Origin: Streptomyces chumphonensis
GTDB taxonomy: Bacteria; Actinomycetota; Actinomycetes; Streptomycetales; Streptomycetaceae
Assembly: GCF_014779715.1 (NCBI RefSeq)
Contig: NZ_JACXYU010000003.1
Location: 372,001-436,000, forward strand
DNA: 64,000 nt
Direction: 5' to 3'
A program made the position numbers and the translations under genes. Positions 51,446 through 60,785 of this stretch are shown here, in pieces (the stretch's first letter is position 1; each line of letters starts with the position of its first letter). A model generated the notes under the pieces. That model did not search any database and was not told the DNA's origin. It saw only the letters and a list, made by a program, of their open reading frames with translations.

Positions 51446-54052
51446 GTGAGAACAGAACAGGCCCGACTCCCTCTCGCGAGGCTGAGTGTGCTGATCCTGG
51501 TGTTGTGCCTCGGGATCGCCACGCTCGCCGCTCCGGGACACGCGGCACCCGGCCGCGCGGGTGACAAGCCGACGGAGCGTCAGACTCCCCACGACGTCCC
51601 GCCCCGGGCGTCGGAGCACACGAGTGCGGGCGACGATCCCGAGCATGTGCGCGGTGAGCCGCTGAAGGTCGAGGACCGAGCTCCGCTGCCCTCGACGAAG
51701 GACGCGCTGCGCCGGGACTACGACGACCCCGCCTCCCCCGCGCCGCGGCAGCGGCCGTCCATGCGGGCGGTCCCGGAGCATGAGACCGACGAGAAGGGCG
51801 AAGCCAGGACGGCGGCCGTGCCCGACTGCGACACGAGTGACTTCACCGGCCGCACCGGCAGCGCCCTGGTGCGGCAGATCAAGGCGTCCACGACGGACTG
51901 CGTCAACACACTGTTCGGCCTCACGGGAAGCGATGCCCACCACGCGTTCCGCGAGGGGCAGATGACCAGTGTCGCCTACGCGCTGCGGGACGGCTCCGCG
52001 TCATATCCCGGCGACGGCAGCACCGGGATGCCTCAGCTCGTGCTCTACCTGCGCGCCGGCTACTACGTGCACTGGTACCACGAGGACGACACCGGCCCCT
52101 ACGGCCCGACGCTGCGCACCGCCGTCCGCGCCGGGCTCGACGCGTTCTTCGCCGCCCCCCGCTCCCGCGATGTCACCGACGCCAACGGCGAGGTCCTCGC
52201 CGAGGCGGTGACCCTGATCGACAGCGCCGAGGAGAACGCGCGCTACCTGTACGTCGTCAAGCGTCTGCTGAACGGCTACGACAGCTCCTACAACTCCTCC
52301 TGGTGGTTGTTGACCGCGGTCAACAACGTCTACACCGTCCTCTTCCGCGGCCACCAGGTCCCCGCCTTCGTCACGGCGGTGTCCTCCGACCGCGGCGTCC
52401 TGGACGCGCTGTACGACTTCGCCTCCTCCCACGGGAACCTCCTGGGGACCGACCAGAGCTACCTGACGTCCAACGCCGGACGCGAGCACGCCCGGTTCCT
52501 GCGGCACGCGTCACTGCGGAGCACGGTGCGGCCGCAGGCGGCCGGGCTGCTCAACCAGAGCTCCATCAAGGGGGACACCGCCCCCCTGTGGGTCGGCGTC
52601 GCCGAGATGACCGACAGCTACGACAAGGCCAACTGCGGCTACTACGGAACCTGCGACCTCCGGCAGCGCCTGATATCCGAGGTCCTGGTGGTCCGTCACA
52701 CCTGCAGCGCCGGTCTCCGCATCCGCGCCCAGCAGATGTCCCCGGCGCAGCTTGCGGACACCTGCGGCAGCCTGGCCGACCAGGACGCCTACTTCCACGG
52801 CATCGCCAAGGACGGCGGCCCGGTCGCCGGCGACCGCAACACCAGCCTGGAGGTGGTCGTCTACGACAGCAGCACCGACTACCGGACCTACGCCGGAGCG
52901 ACGTGGGGCATCGACACGAACAACGGCGGCATGTACCTGGAGGGCGACCCCTCCGCCGCCGGCAACCAGGCGCGCTTCATCGCCTACGAGGCCGAATGGG
53001 TGCGGCCCTCCTTCGAGATCTGGAACCTCAACCACGAGTACACGCACTACCTCGACGGCCGCTTCAACCTGCACGGAGGCTTCGCCGACAACATCGCCAC
53101 CCCCACCGTCTGGTGGATCGAGGGCTTCGCCGAGTACGTCTCCTACTCCTACCGCGGCCTGCGCTACGACGCGGCCGTCACCGAGGCCGGCAAGCGCACC
53201 TACGCGCTGAGCACTCTGTTCGACACCACCTACAGCCACGACACCACGCGCGTCTACCGGTGGGGCTATCTCGCCGTGCGCTACATGCTCCAGTCCCACC
53301 GCGCCGAGATGGACACCGTACTGGGCCACTACCGCAACGGCGACTGGAACGCCGCCCGCTCCTACCTCACCGGCAGCATCGGCACCCGCTACGACAGCGA
53401 CTGGTACAGCTGGCTGTCGCGGTGTGCGGCCGGTGACTGCGGCGGCTCCACCAACCCGCCCGGCAACCAGGCGCCCACCGCGTCCTTCGCCGTCGCCGTC
53501 AGCGGCCTGACGGCGAACTTCACCGATCGCTCCACGGACTCCGACGGGACCGTCGCCGCCCGCTCGTGGAACTTCGGCGACGGCTCCACCTCCACCGCCG
53601 CCAACCCCGCCAAGACGTACACGGCGGCGGGCACCTACGCCGTGAAGCTGACCGTCACCGACGACAAGGGCGCCACCGGTACCGCCACCCAGAGCATCAC
53701 CGTCGGCGGGCCGGATCCCACTCCCGAGTGCACCGGCACCGACACCCGGGAACTCGACCGCAACTGCCGGCGCGGCAACCTGTCCGCGACCGCCGGGAAC
53801 TACGCCTACCTCTACCTCTACCTCCCCGCCGGTACCCAGCAACTGAGGATCACCTCGTCGGGTGGGACCGGCAACGCCGACCTGTACTACAGCAACAGCA
53901 CCTGGGCGACCACCACTACCTACACCAGTCGCTCCACGGGTGCGGACAACGACGAGACGCTCACCGTCAACAACCCGGCCGTGGGCTGGAACTACATCAG
54001 CCTCGCCGCCGCAGAGGACTTCTCCGGGGTGACCGTCAAGGCCGAGTACTGA
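51446..54052 (+). CDS. Secreted M9 family collagenase with PKD and PPC domains
   Basis: An 868-residue secreted collagenase. The signal peptide spans about residues 1-33 (hydrophobic LSVLILVLCLGIATLAA, cleavage near HAAP). An activator region (about 130-420) precedes the peptidase domain with HEYTH (His530, Glu531, His534) and WWIEGFAEY (third zinc ligand Glu). A PKD domain (about 671-756, AKTYTAAGTYAVKLTVTD) and a C-terminal prepeptidase/collagen-binding domain (about 770-868) follow. It cleaves native collagen, which is rich in Pro and hydroxyproline. GTG 51446 has GGAGG upstream. The hydroxyproline-degradation genes follow directly. Confidence 0.92.
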   Translation: MRTEQARLPLARLSVLILVLCLGIATLAAPGHAAPGRAGDKPTERQTPHDVPPRASEHTSAGDDPEHVRGEPLKVEDRAPLPSTKDALRRDYDDPASPAPRQRPSMRAVPEHETDEKGEARTAAVPDCDTSDFTGRTGSALVRQIKASTTDCVNTLFGLTGSDAHHAFREGQMTSVAYALRDGSASYPGDGSTGMPQLVLYLRAGYYVHWYHEDDTGPYGPTLRTAVRAGLDAFFAAPRSRDVTDANGEVLAEAVTLIDSAEENARYLYVVKRLLNGYDSSYNSSWWLLTAVNNVYTVLFRGHQVPAFVTAVSSDRGVLDALYDFASSHGNLLGTDQSYLTSNAGREHARFLRHASLRSTVRPQAAGLLNQSSIKGDTAPLWVGVAEMTDSYDKANCGYYGTCDLRQRLISEVLVVRHTCSAGLRIRAQQMSPAQLADTCGSLADQDAYFHGIAKDGGPVAGDRNTSLEVVVYDSSTDYRTYAGATWGIDTNNGGMYLEGDPSAAGNQARFIAYEAEWVRPSFEIWNLNHEYTHYLDGRFNLHGGFADNIATPTVWWIEGFAEYVSYSYRGLRYDAAVTEAGKRTYALSTLFDTTYSHDTTRVYRWGYLAVRYMLQSHRAEMDTVLGHYRNGDWNAARSYLTGSIGTRYDSDWYSWLSRCAAGDCGGSTNPPGNQAPTASFAVAVSGLTANFTDRSTDSDGTVAARSWNFGDGSTSTAANPAKTYTAAGTYAVKLTVTDDKGATGTATQSITVGGPDPTPECTGTDTRELDRNCRRGNLSATAGNYAYLYLYLPAGTQQLRITSSGGTGNADLYYSNSTWATTTTYTSRSTGADNDETLTVNNPAVGWNYISLAAAEDFSGVTVKAEY

Positions 54053-54214
54053 CCCTGCGCCCCATCGACCGCCGGGGCGGGCGAAGGCACCCGCCGCCCG
54101 CCCCGGCACGGCGGCGGCGTGTCGCAGGGCTCAGGCGGCGCGTTCCCTCCCCGCGCGCCCCGGCCTCCGCGTCGAAAAGGTCTTCGACGCCTCCCGGACT
54201 ACCGTAGAAGCATG

Positions 54215-54229
54215 TGACATATTACTGTG
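54215..54229. promoter_or_regulatory. GntR-type motif at the start of the hydroxyproline operon
   Basis: TGACATATTACTGTG lies seven bases before the ATG of the first oxidoreductase gene and shares the pattern TG-(C/A)-(A/C)-AT-(A/G)-TTAC with the sites at 51320 and 63073. Binding here would block the transcription or translation start. Confidence 0.55.
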
Positions 54230-54235
54230 GTGCTC

Positions 54236-55396
54236 ATGAAACAGACCGTCGACGTGATCGTCATCGGCGCGGGCATCGTCGGCGCCGCGTGCGCCTACTA
54301 CGCCGCCCGCGCCGGACTGACGGTGGCCGTCGTCGACCGCGCCGGTCCGGTCGCCGGTACGACGGGGGCGGGGGAGGGCAACCTCCTGGTCTCCGACAAG
54401 TCCCCCGGACCCGAACTCGACCTGGCCCTCCTCTCCACCGGCCTGTGGCGCGACCTCGCCGCCCAGCTGCCGCAGGGGATCGAGTACGAGGCCAAGGGCG
54501 GCGTCGTGGTGGCCGCCGACGAGACGCAGTGGGCGGCGCTGCGCAGCGCCGCCGCGCGCCAGGCGGCCGCCGGCGTGACGACCCGCGAGGTACCCGCCCA
54601 GCGGCTCCGCGACCTCGAACCGCACCTGGCCCCCGGCCTGGCCGGAGCCGTCCACTACCCCCAGGACGCCCAGGTCCAGCCCGCCCTCGCCGCGTCCCGC
54701 CTCCTGCACGCCGCGATCGGCTCGGGCGCCGTCCTCCACCCCGGGGAGCCCGTCACCCAGGTCGTGGTCACGCCACGGGGGCGGATCGACGGCGTGCGCA
54801 CACCCCGGCGCGAGCTGAGGTCTCCGGCCGTGGTCAACGCCGCCGGCCCCTGGTCCGCGCGCATCGCCGAGCTGGCCGGAACGACACTCCCCGTCATGCC
54901 GCGCAGGGGCTTCGTCCTGGTGACCGAGCCCCTGCCCCGCGTGGTCCGGCACAAGGTCTACGCCGCCGCCTACCTCGCCGACGTCACGAGCGACTCCGCG
55001 GCCCTCCACACCTCCCCGGTGATCGAGGGCACACCGGCAGGTCCCGTACTGATCGGCTCCAGCCGGGAACGCACCGGATTCGACAGGTCCCTGTCCACCG
55101 CGGCCCTCCGGCGCATGGCCCTGGACGCCACCGCCCTCTTCCCCGTCCTGGCCGAGGTCAGCGTCCTGCGCGCCTACCACGGCTTCCGGCCCTACCTGCC
55201 CGACCACCTCCCGGCGATCGGCCCCGACCCCCGCGTCCCCGGCCTCCACCACGCCTGCGGGCACGAGGGCGCCGGCATCGGGCTCGCGCCGGGCACCGGA
55301 CTGCTGCTCGCCCAGGCCCTCCGCGGCGAGGAGCCCGCTGTGGACCTCGCCCCCTTCCGCCCCGACCGCTTCCCCACCCCGAGTCCTCCCGCATGA
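54236..55396 (+). CDS. FAD-dependent D-hydroxyproline dehydrogenase subunit (DAO family)
   Basis: A 386-residue flavoprotein of the D-amino-acid oxidase group with a dinucleotide motif near the start (VIVIGAGIVGAACAYYAARAG) and a C-terminal CGHEGAGIGLAPGTG segment. In the hydroxyproline pathway the DAO-like subunit oxidises cis-4-hydroxy-D-proline, passing electrons to 2Fe-2S and NAD-linked partners; genes for both follow. ATG at 54236 was chosen; GTG at 54227 and 54230 are alternatives. No ribosome binding site is visible, so the message may be leaderless. The 51-base gap to the next gene and matching strand indicate one operon. Confidence 0.85.
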   Translation: MKQTVDVIVIGAGIVGAACAYYAARAGLTVAVVDRAGPVAGTTGAGEGNLLVSDKSPGPELDLALLSTGLWRDLAAQLPQGIEYEAKGGVVVAADETQWAALRSAAARQAAAGVTTREVPAQRLRDLEPHLAPGLAGAVHYPQDAQVQPALAASRLLHAAIGSGAVLHPGEPVTQVVVTPRGRIDGVRTPRRELRSPAVVNAAGPWSARIAELAGTTLPVMPRRGFVLVTEPLPRVVRHKVYAAAYLADVTSDSAALHTSPVIEGTPAGPVLIGSSRERTGFDRSLSTAALRRMALDATALFPVLAEVSVLRAYHGFRPYLPDHLPAIGPDPRVPGLHHACGHEGAGIGLAPGTGLLLAQALRGEEPAVDLAPFRPDRFPTPSPPA

Positions 55397-55447
55397 CCGT
55401 CCGGCCCCCCGACGACCGCCACCGCCCGACCCCTCCGAGGAGCCCCC

Positions 55448-55762
55448 ATGCCACGTGACCCCGCCGGGCTGGTGCGGTCCCGACCCCAGCCCGCCATCAG
55501 CATCGACTACGCGGGCAGCACCCTGCCCGCCCTGCCCGGCCAGAGCATCGCCGCCGCGCTGTGGGCCGCCGGCGTCCTCTCCTGGCGCACCACCCGCGAC
55601 GGCCGACGCCCGCGCGGCGCCTTCTGCGGCATCGGGGTCTGCTTCGACTGCCTGATCACCGTCAACGGCCGCCCCAACCAGCGCGCGTGCCTGGTGCCCG
55701 CCCGCGACGGCGACACCGTCACCCCCCAGGAAGGACACGGCCGTGCCGACCTCGCCCGCTGA
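55448..55762 (+). CDS. 2Fe-2S ferredoxin-like subunit of D-hydroxyproline dehydrogenase
   Basis: A 104-residue protein with the plant-type 2Fe-2S pattern Cys60-x4-Cys65-x2-Cys68 and Cys81 (FCGIGVCFDCLITVNG, QRACL). It corresponds to the small iron-sulfur subunit of three-part D-hydroxyproline dehydrogenases (LhpBEF type) and similar sarcosine oxidase-like complexes. The ATG has GAGGAG just upstream. Its end overlaps the next gene by 20 bases. Confidence 0.85.
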   Translation: MPRDPAGLVRSRPQPAISIDYAGSTLPALPGQSIAAALWAAGVLSWRTTRDGRRPRGAFCGIGVCFDCLITVNGRPNQRACLVPARDGDTVTPQEGHGRADLAR

Positions 55763-57257
55763 GCCCCCGGCCGCACCCTACGACGTGGCGGTCGTCGGTG
55801 CCGGGCCCGCCGGGCTGGCGGCGGCCGCCACCGCCGCCGACGCGGGGCTGACCGTGGCGCTCGTCGACGACGGCCCCCGGCCCGGCGGCCAGTACTACCG
55901 GCACCCCGCCCCCGGCCTGGGGGCGCGCCGTCCCCAGGCACTCCACCACGGCTGGCCCGCCTTCGTCGGTCTCCTCGGCCGGCTCCGCGCACACCGGGCC
56001 GGCGGCCGGGTCCGCCACCTGACGGAGCGGCAGGTGTGGACCGTCCAGGAGGCCCACGACCACCCGGGGCGCTGGACCCTGCACACCGCGCCCACCGTCC
56101 CGCCGCAGGCCGCGCCCCGCCCCGGCGAGCCGACCACCGGCGAAGCCCCCCACGAGACCGTACGGGCGCACCGGCTCGTCCTGGCCACCGGAACGTACGA
56201 ACGCCAACTCCCCTTCCCCGGATGGACCCTGCCCGGCGTCGTCGGTGCCGGAGGAGCCCAGGCCATGGTCAAGTCGGGCCTGGTCCTCCCGGGCCGGAGC
56301 GTCGTCGTGGCGGGCAGCGGCCCCCTGCTGCTGGCCGTCGCCGCCACGCTGTCGGCCGCCGGGGCCCGGGTGCCCCGCGTCCTGGAGGCGGGCGGCTACC
56401 TGTCCTACGCCCACCGGCCGGGCCCGCTGCTGCGCAACCCCGGCAAGATCGCCGAAGGCGCCCGGCACGCGGCGGCCCTGGCCCGCCGCCGGGTACGCCT
56501 GAGCACCCGGACGGCCGTCGTCCGGGCGCACGGGACCGATCGCGTCACCGGTGTGACCGTGGCGAGGCTGGACGAGGACTGGCGGCCCGTGCCCGGCACC
56601 GAGCAGCACCTGCCCTGCGACGCGCTGGCCGTCGGGCACGGCCTGGTGCCCCAGCTCGAACTCGCCCTGGAGCTGGGCTGCCAGACGCGGACCGCCCCCG
56701 ACGGCACCCCCGCCGTCATGGTCGACGCCGCCCTGCGCACCAGCGTGGCGGGCGTGTGGGCGGCGGGCGAGACCACCGGCGTCGGCGGCGCCCCCCTCGC
56801 GCTCCGCGAGGGCGAACTGGCGGCCCGGGAGATCGCCGCCGCCGCCCGGGGCGCCTCCGCCGCCGGGTGGACGACCGCGGGGCTGCGCGCCCGCGTCGCC
56901 CGGCTGAGGGCCTTCGCGGACCTGATGGCCGAGGTCCACCGACCCGGCCCCGGCTGGACCGGATGGCTGCGGGAGGACACCGAGATCTGCCGCTGCGAGG
57001 AGGTCGACGCCGCCGCGGTACGCGCGGCGGCCGACACCTACGGCGCGACCGACACCCGCACCGTCAAGCTCCTGACCCGGGCCGGAATGGGCTGGTGCCA
57101 GGGACGGATGTGCGGGCCCGCCGTCTCCTGCCTCGCGGCGGGCTCGGGCCGTGCCCCGGTGAGCGCGGACCGGCGCCCCCTCGCCCGCCCCGTCCCCCTC
57201 GCCCGACTCGCCCGACTCCCCGAACCCGCCCCGCCCCGCCCGGACGAGCACACCTGA
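55743..57257 (+). CDS. NAD(P)/FAD-dependent oxidoreductase subunit with BFD-like domain
   Basis: A 504-residue flavoprotein. The FAD motif VGAGPAGLAAAATAADAG is near residue 18, a second Rossmann segment (VVAGSGPLLLAVAAT) is near residue 190, and ETTGVGGAPLALREG near residue 343 is the GD-like FAD region. The C-terminus carries a bacterioferredoxin-type 2Fe-2S site (CRCEEVD plus WCQGRMCGP). This is the third subunit of the D-hydroxyproline dehydrogenase complex. The GTG start at 55743 overlaps the ferredoxin gene; AAGGA precedes it. Sarcosine or opine oxidase homologues are the main alternative. Confidence 0.85.
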   Translation: MPTSPAEPPAAPYDVAVVGAGPAGLAAAATAADAGLTVALVDDGPRPGGQYYRHPAPGLGARRPQALHHGWPAFVGLLGRLRAHRAGGRVRHLTERQVWTVQEAHDHPGRWTLHTAPTVPPQAAPRPGEPTTGEAPHETVRAHRLVLATGTYERQLPFPGWTLPGVVGAGGAQAMVKSGLVLPGRSVVVAGSGPLLLAVAATLSAAGARVPRVLEAGGYLSYAHRPGPLLRNPGKIAEGARHAAALARRRVRLSTRTAVVRAHGTDRVTGVTVARLDEDWRPVPGTEQHLPCDALAVGHGLVPQLELALELGCQTRTAPDGTPAVMVDAALRTSVAGVWAAGETTGVGGAPLALREGELAAREIAAAARGASAAGWTTAGLRARVARLRAFADLMAEVHRPGPGWTGWLREDTEICRCEEVDAAAVRAAADTYGATDTRTVKLLTRAGMGWCQGRMCGPAVSCLAAGSGRAPVSADRRPLARPVPLARLARLPEPAPPRPDEHT

Positions 57258-57343
57258 CCCGCACCCGACCGGCACACCGGCCCCTGGGTCCCACCCACGC
57301 GCCGCACCCGCCTCCCTGGACCGACACACGAGGAGAACCGCAC

Positions 57344-58252
57344 ATGAGCGCACCCCTGCACACCCCCGACCACCCCTGGCGCGGCGTCATGGTGGCCACC
57401 ACCCTGCCCCTGAAGGACGACCTGTCGATCGACCACGACGCCTACGCCGAGCACGTCCGCTCGCTGCTCGACGCCGGGTGCGACGGCGTCGTCCCCAACG
57501 GCTCGCTGGGGGAGTACCAGACCCTCACCGACGACGAGCGCGCCCGCGTCGTGCGCACCGCCGTGGAGGCCGCCGGGGACGGCAGCCGGGTCATGGCCGG
57601 CGTCTCCGCCTACGGCAGCGCGGAGGCCGCGCGCTGGGCCGAGCAGGCCGCCGAGGCCGGGGCCGGCTCCGCCCTGCTGCTGCCGCCCAACGCCTACCGC
57701 GCCGACGACGCGGAGGTCCGCGACCACTACGCGCGGGTCGCGAGCGTGGGGCTGCCCGTCGTCGCCTACAACAACCCGCACGACACCCGCGTCGACCTGA
57801 CCCCCCGGCTCCTGGCGGAACTGCACGCCCGGCAGCACATCGTGGCGGTCAAGGAGTTCAGCGGGGACGTGCGTCGGGCCTACGAGATCGCCGAGGCCGC
57901 CCCCGGTCTCGACCTGCTCGTCGGCGCCGACGACGTCCTCCTCGAACTCGCCCTGGCCGGCGCCGTCGGGTGGATCGCGGGCTACCCCAACGCCCTGCCG
58001 CACTCCTGCGTCGCGCTGTACCGGGCCGCCGTCGCCCGGGACCTGGACACCGCCCTGCCCCTCTACCGGGCCCTGCACCCGCTCCTGCGCTGGGACACCC
58101 GGCACGTGTTCGTCCAGGCGATCAAGGCGTCCATGGACCTCGCGGGGCGCCCCGGGGGCCCCTGCCGTCCGCCGCGCTCGGCCCTGGGCCCCGAAGCGGG
58201 CGCGGCCGTCCGTGCCGCGACGGAGAAGGCCCTCGCCGACGGCCTGGCGTGA
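57344..58252 (+). CDS. DapA-family pyrroline-4-hydroxy-2-carboxylate deaminase
   Basis: A 302-residue TIM-barrel enzyme with the Schiff-base Lys170 (VAVKEFSG), the catalytic Tyr142 (VAYNNP) and the substrate-loop NGSLGEY. In this pathway the family converts 1-pyrroline-4-hydroxy-2-carboxylate to 2-oxoglutarate semialdehyde with loss of ammonia. Alternatives such as dihydrodipicolinate synthase or other lyases are less likely given the neighbours. The ATG has AGGAG about eight bases upstream; an 86-base gap follows the oxidoreductase gene. Confidence 0.87.
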   Translation: MSAPLHTPDHPWRGVMVATTLPLKDDLSIDHDAYAEHVRSLLDAGCDGVVPNGSLGEYQTLTDDERARVVRTAVEAAGDGSRVMAGVSAYGSAEAARWAEQAAEAGAGSALLLPPNAYRADDAEVRDHYARVASVGLPVVAYNNPHDTRVDLTPRLLAELHARQHIVAVKEFSGDVRRAYEIAEAAPGLDLLVGADDVLLELALAGAVGWIAGYPNALPHSCVALYRAAVARDLDTALPLYRALHPLLRWDTRHVFVQAIKASMDLAGRPGGPCRPPRSALGPEAGAAVRAATEKALADGLA

Positions 58253-58289
58253 CCCCGCCCCTCCGGAACCAGCCCGCAGGAGAAGAGCC

Positions 58290-59291
58290 ATGCGCAGCCG
58301 CCATGTCTTCCACGCCGTCGACTCCCACACCGAGGGCATGCCCACCCGCGTCGTCACCGGGGGCGTCGCGCCCGTCCCCGGCGCCACCATGGCCCAACGG
58401 CGTACGTACTTCATGCGCCACCTGGACCACATCCGCACCCTGCTGACGAACGAACCACGCGGACACGCCGCCATGAGCGGCGCCATCCTGCAACCCCCGA
58501 CGCGCCCCGACGCCGACTGGGGAGTCCTCTACATCGAGGTGTCCGGCTGCCTGCCCATGTGCGGGCACGGCACGATCGGCGTGGCCACGGTCCTGGTGGA
58601 GACGGGCATGGTGCCGGTGACCGAACCGGTCACGACCGTCCGCCTGGACACCCCGGCCGGGCTCGTCACCGCCGCGGTCCACGTCGCCGACGGCCACGCC
58701 CGCGCGGTGACGCTCCGCAACGTCCCGTCCTTCGCGGCGGCGCTCGGCGCGACCGTCGACGTCCCCGGCTTCGGGCGCGTGACCTACGACCTGGCCTACG
58801 GCGGCAACTTCTACGCCATCCTCCCCCTCGCCGAACTCGGGCTGCCCTTCGAACGCTCCCGCAAGGAGGAGATCCTGCACGCCGGCCTGGAGGTCATGGC
58901 CGCGATCAACGCGGCGGGTGAGCCCACGCACCCCGAGGACCCCGGCATCACCGGCTGCCACCACGTCCAGTTCCTCGCCCCCGGATCGGACGCCGCACAC
59001 TCGCGCAACGCGATGGCCATCCACCCCGGATGGTTCGACCGCTCGCCCTGCGGCACCGGCACCTCGGCCCGGATGGCGCAACTGCACGCCCGGGGCGAAC
59101 TCCCGCTGCACCGCGACTTCCGCAACGAGTCGTTCCTCGGGACCGCCTTCACCGGCCGCCTGGTGGACACGACCGAGGTCGCCGGCCGTCCCGCCGTGGT
59201 GCCGACGTTCACCGGCAGCGCCTGGATCACCGGCACCGCCCAGTTCCTCCTCGACCCCACCGACCCGTTCCCGGAAGGCTTCCTGCTGTGA
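58290..59291 (+). CDS. Proline racemase family 4-hydroxyproline 2-epimerase
   Basis: A 333-residue enzyme with both catalytic cysteines of the racemase family: Cys91 in MCGHG and Cys254 in SPCGTGTSA. Retention of both distinguishes epimerases/racemases from trans-3-hydroxyproline dehydratases, which replace one. With the dehydrogenase and deaminase genes next door it should convert trans-4-hydroxy-L-proline to cis-4-hydroxy-D-proline. Proline racemase activity cannot be excluded. The ATG at 58290 has GCAGGAGAAGA upstream. The stop overlaps the aldehyde dehydrogenase start (GTGA). Confidence 0.9.
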   Translation: MRSRHVFHAVDSHTEGMPTRVVTGGVAPVPGATMAQRRTYFMRHLDHIRTLLTNEPRGHAAMSGAILQPPTRPDADWGVLYIEVSGCLPMCGHGTIGVATVLVETGMVPVTEPVTTVRLDTPAGLVTAAVHVADGHARAVTLRNVPSFAAALGATVDVPGFGRVTYDLAYGGNFYAILPLAELGLPFERSRKEEILHAGLEVMAAINAAGEPTHPEDPGITGCHHVQFLAPGSDAAHSRNAMAIHPGWFDRSPCGTGTSARMAQLHARGELPLHRDFRNESFLGTAFTGRLVDTTEVAGRPAVVPTFTGSAWITGTAQFLLDPTDPFPEGFLL

Positions 59292-60709
59292 ACCGCGCCC
59301 CCGTACAGAAGGCGGACAGCCCGCTCGTCTCCCGCAACCCCGCCGATCCCGACGACATCGTCGTGGAGTTGCACGGCTGCGGCCCCGACACCGTCACCGG
59401 CGCGGTGCACCGGGCCTCCCGGGCCCGAACGGAATGGCTCGCCGCCGGCGCGGGCGCACGCTCCGCGGCCCTGCGCCGGGCCGGAGACGCCGTGGAGGCC
59501 GCCTCCGAGGAACTCGCCGGGCTGCTGGTCAGGGAGGTCGGCAAACCGCTCACCGAGGCGCGCGGCGAACTGGCGCGCACGGCGGCCATCTGGCGCTACT
59601 ACGCCCAGCACCCCTACGACGCCACCGGTGCGGTCCACGAGCCGGCCTCCGGGCCAGGGCTGCTGCTCACCCGGAGACGGCCGCACGGTGTCGCCGGGTT
59701 GATCACCCCGTGGAACTTCCCCCTGGCCATTCCCTCCTGGAAGGCCGCTCCGGCCCTGGCCGCGGGCAACGCCGTGCTCCTCAAACCCGCACCCGAGGCG
59801 ACGGCGTGCGCGCTGCGGCTGGCCGAGGTCCTCGGGCAGGCCCTGCCCGAGGACCTGCTGCGGGTCGTTCCCGGAGGCGCCGACGTCGGCGCCCGTCTGG
59901 TCGGCGTGGCCGACGTCGTCTCCTTCACCGGATCGACCGCCGTCGGGGCCGACGTCGCCCGTGCCGCCGTCGCCCGAGGCGTCCCGGTCCAGGCGGAGAT
60001 GGGCGGCCACAACGCCGCCGTGGTGCTGCCCGACGCCGACCCCGAACGCGCGGCGGCGGACATCGCCGTCGCCATCGCCGGTTACGCGGGGCAGAAGTGC
60101 ACCGCCACCCGACGGGTGATCGCCGTGGGCGGCGCGCTGCCGCCCCTGCGTGAGGCACTGGCCGAGGCACTGCGGGGACTGCCCGCCCGCGCTCCCCACG
60201 CGGCGGCCACCGTCTGCGGGCCCGTCATCTCGCAGGCGGCTCTCGACCGCGTCGCCGGGGCCCGCGACGGCGCGCTGCGCTCCGGAGCCCGCGCCCTGGC
60301 CGGCGCGGGTGCCCGCCGGCCCGGCCCGGCCACGGGCTGGTACACCGACCCGGTGCTGCTGGAGAACGTGCCCGCCCACCACGAACTGCACCGCCGCGAG
60401 ACCTTCGGCCCCCTCGCCGTGCTGTCGGGCGCCGCGGACCTGGACGACGCCGTCCGCGCCGCGAACAGCACTCCGTACGGCCTGGTCACCTCCCTGCACA
60501 CCGGCGACCTGGACGTCGCCCTCGCGGTGCTGGACCGTCTGACCACCGGCATGCTGCGCGTCAACGCCCCCACCACGGGCGTCGACTTCCACCTTCCCTT
60601 CGGCGGGGAGAAGGAATCCGGCATCGGCATGCGGGAACAGGGGCGCGCCGCGATGGACTTCTACACGTCCAGCCGCACGGTCTCGCTCCTGCCCGCCGGG
60701 TCGGCCTGA
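59288..60709 (+). CDS. Aldehyde dehydrogenase, 2-oxoglutarate semialdehyde type
   Basis: A 473-residue NAD(P)-dependent aldehyde dehydrogenase. Catalytic residues are Cys271 (GYAGQKCTATR), Glu237 (QAEMGGHNAAVV), Asn143 (PWNFPL) and Lys166. In this operon it should oxidise 2-oxoglutarate semialdehyde to 2-oxoglutarate, the last step of hydroxyproline degradation. Its GTG start overlaps the epimerase stop. It is followed after 76 bases by the gntR gene. Confidence 0.92.
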   Translation: MNRAPVQKADSPLVSRNPADPDDIVVELHGCGPDTVTGAVHRASRARTEWLAAGAGARSAALRRAGDAVEAASEELAGLLVREVGKPLTEARGELARTAAIWRYYAQHPYDATGAVHEPASGPGLLLTRRRPHGVAGLITPWNFPLAIPSWKAAPALAAGNAVLLKPAPEATACALRLAEVLGQALPEDLLRVVPGGADVGARLVGVADVVSFTGSTAVGADVARAAVARGVPVQAEMGGHNAAVVLPDADPERAAADIAVAIAGYAGQKCTATRRVIAVGGALPPLREALAEALRGLPARAPHAAATVCGPVISQAALDRVAGARDGALRSGARALAGAGARRPGPATGWYTDPVLLENVPAHHELHRRETFGPLAVLSGAADLDDAVRAANSTPYGLVTSLHTGDLDVALAVLDRLTTGMLRVNAPTTGVDFHLPFGGEKESGIGMREQGRAAMDFYTSSRTVSLLPAGSA

Positions 60710-60745
60710 GCCCGCTCCGTCGACGAGCGCGGTCGGCTCGCAACG

Positions 60746-60760
60746 TGACATTGTATAGTG
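60746..60760. promoter_or_regulatory. GntR-type motif upstream of the regulator gene
   Basis: TGACATTGTATAGTG lies 26 bases before the gntR start. It shares the TGACAT core and AT-rich character with the other three sites, although the match is weaker, and may mediate autoregulation. Confidence 0.5.
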
Positions 60761-60785
60761 GGCCGCCGGTCCACGGAGGGAATCC

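Noticed and set aside
58290..59291. trans-3-hydroxyproline dehydratase instead of epimerase
   Set aside because: Both catalytic Cys residues are present, whereas the dehydratase group replaces one of them.
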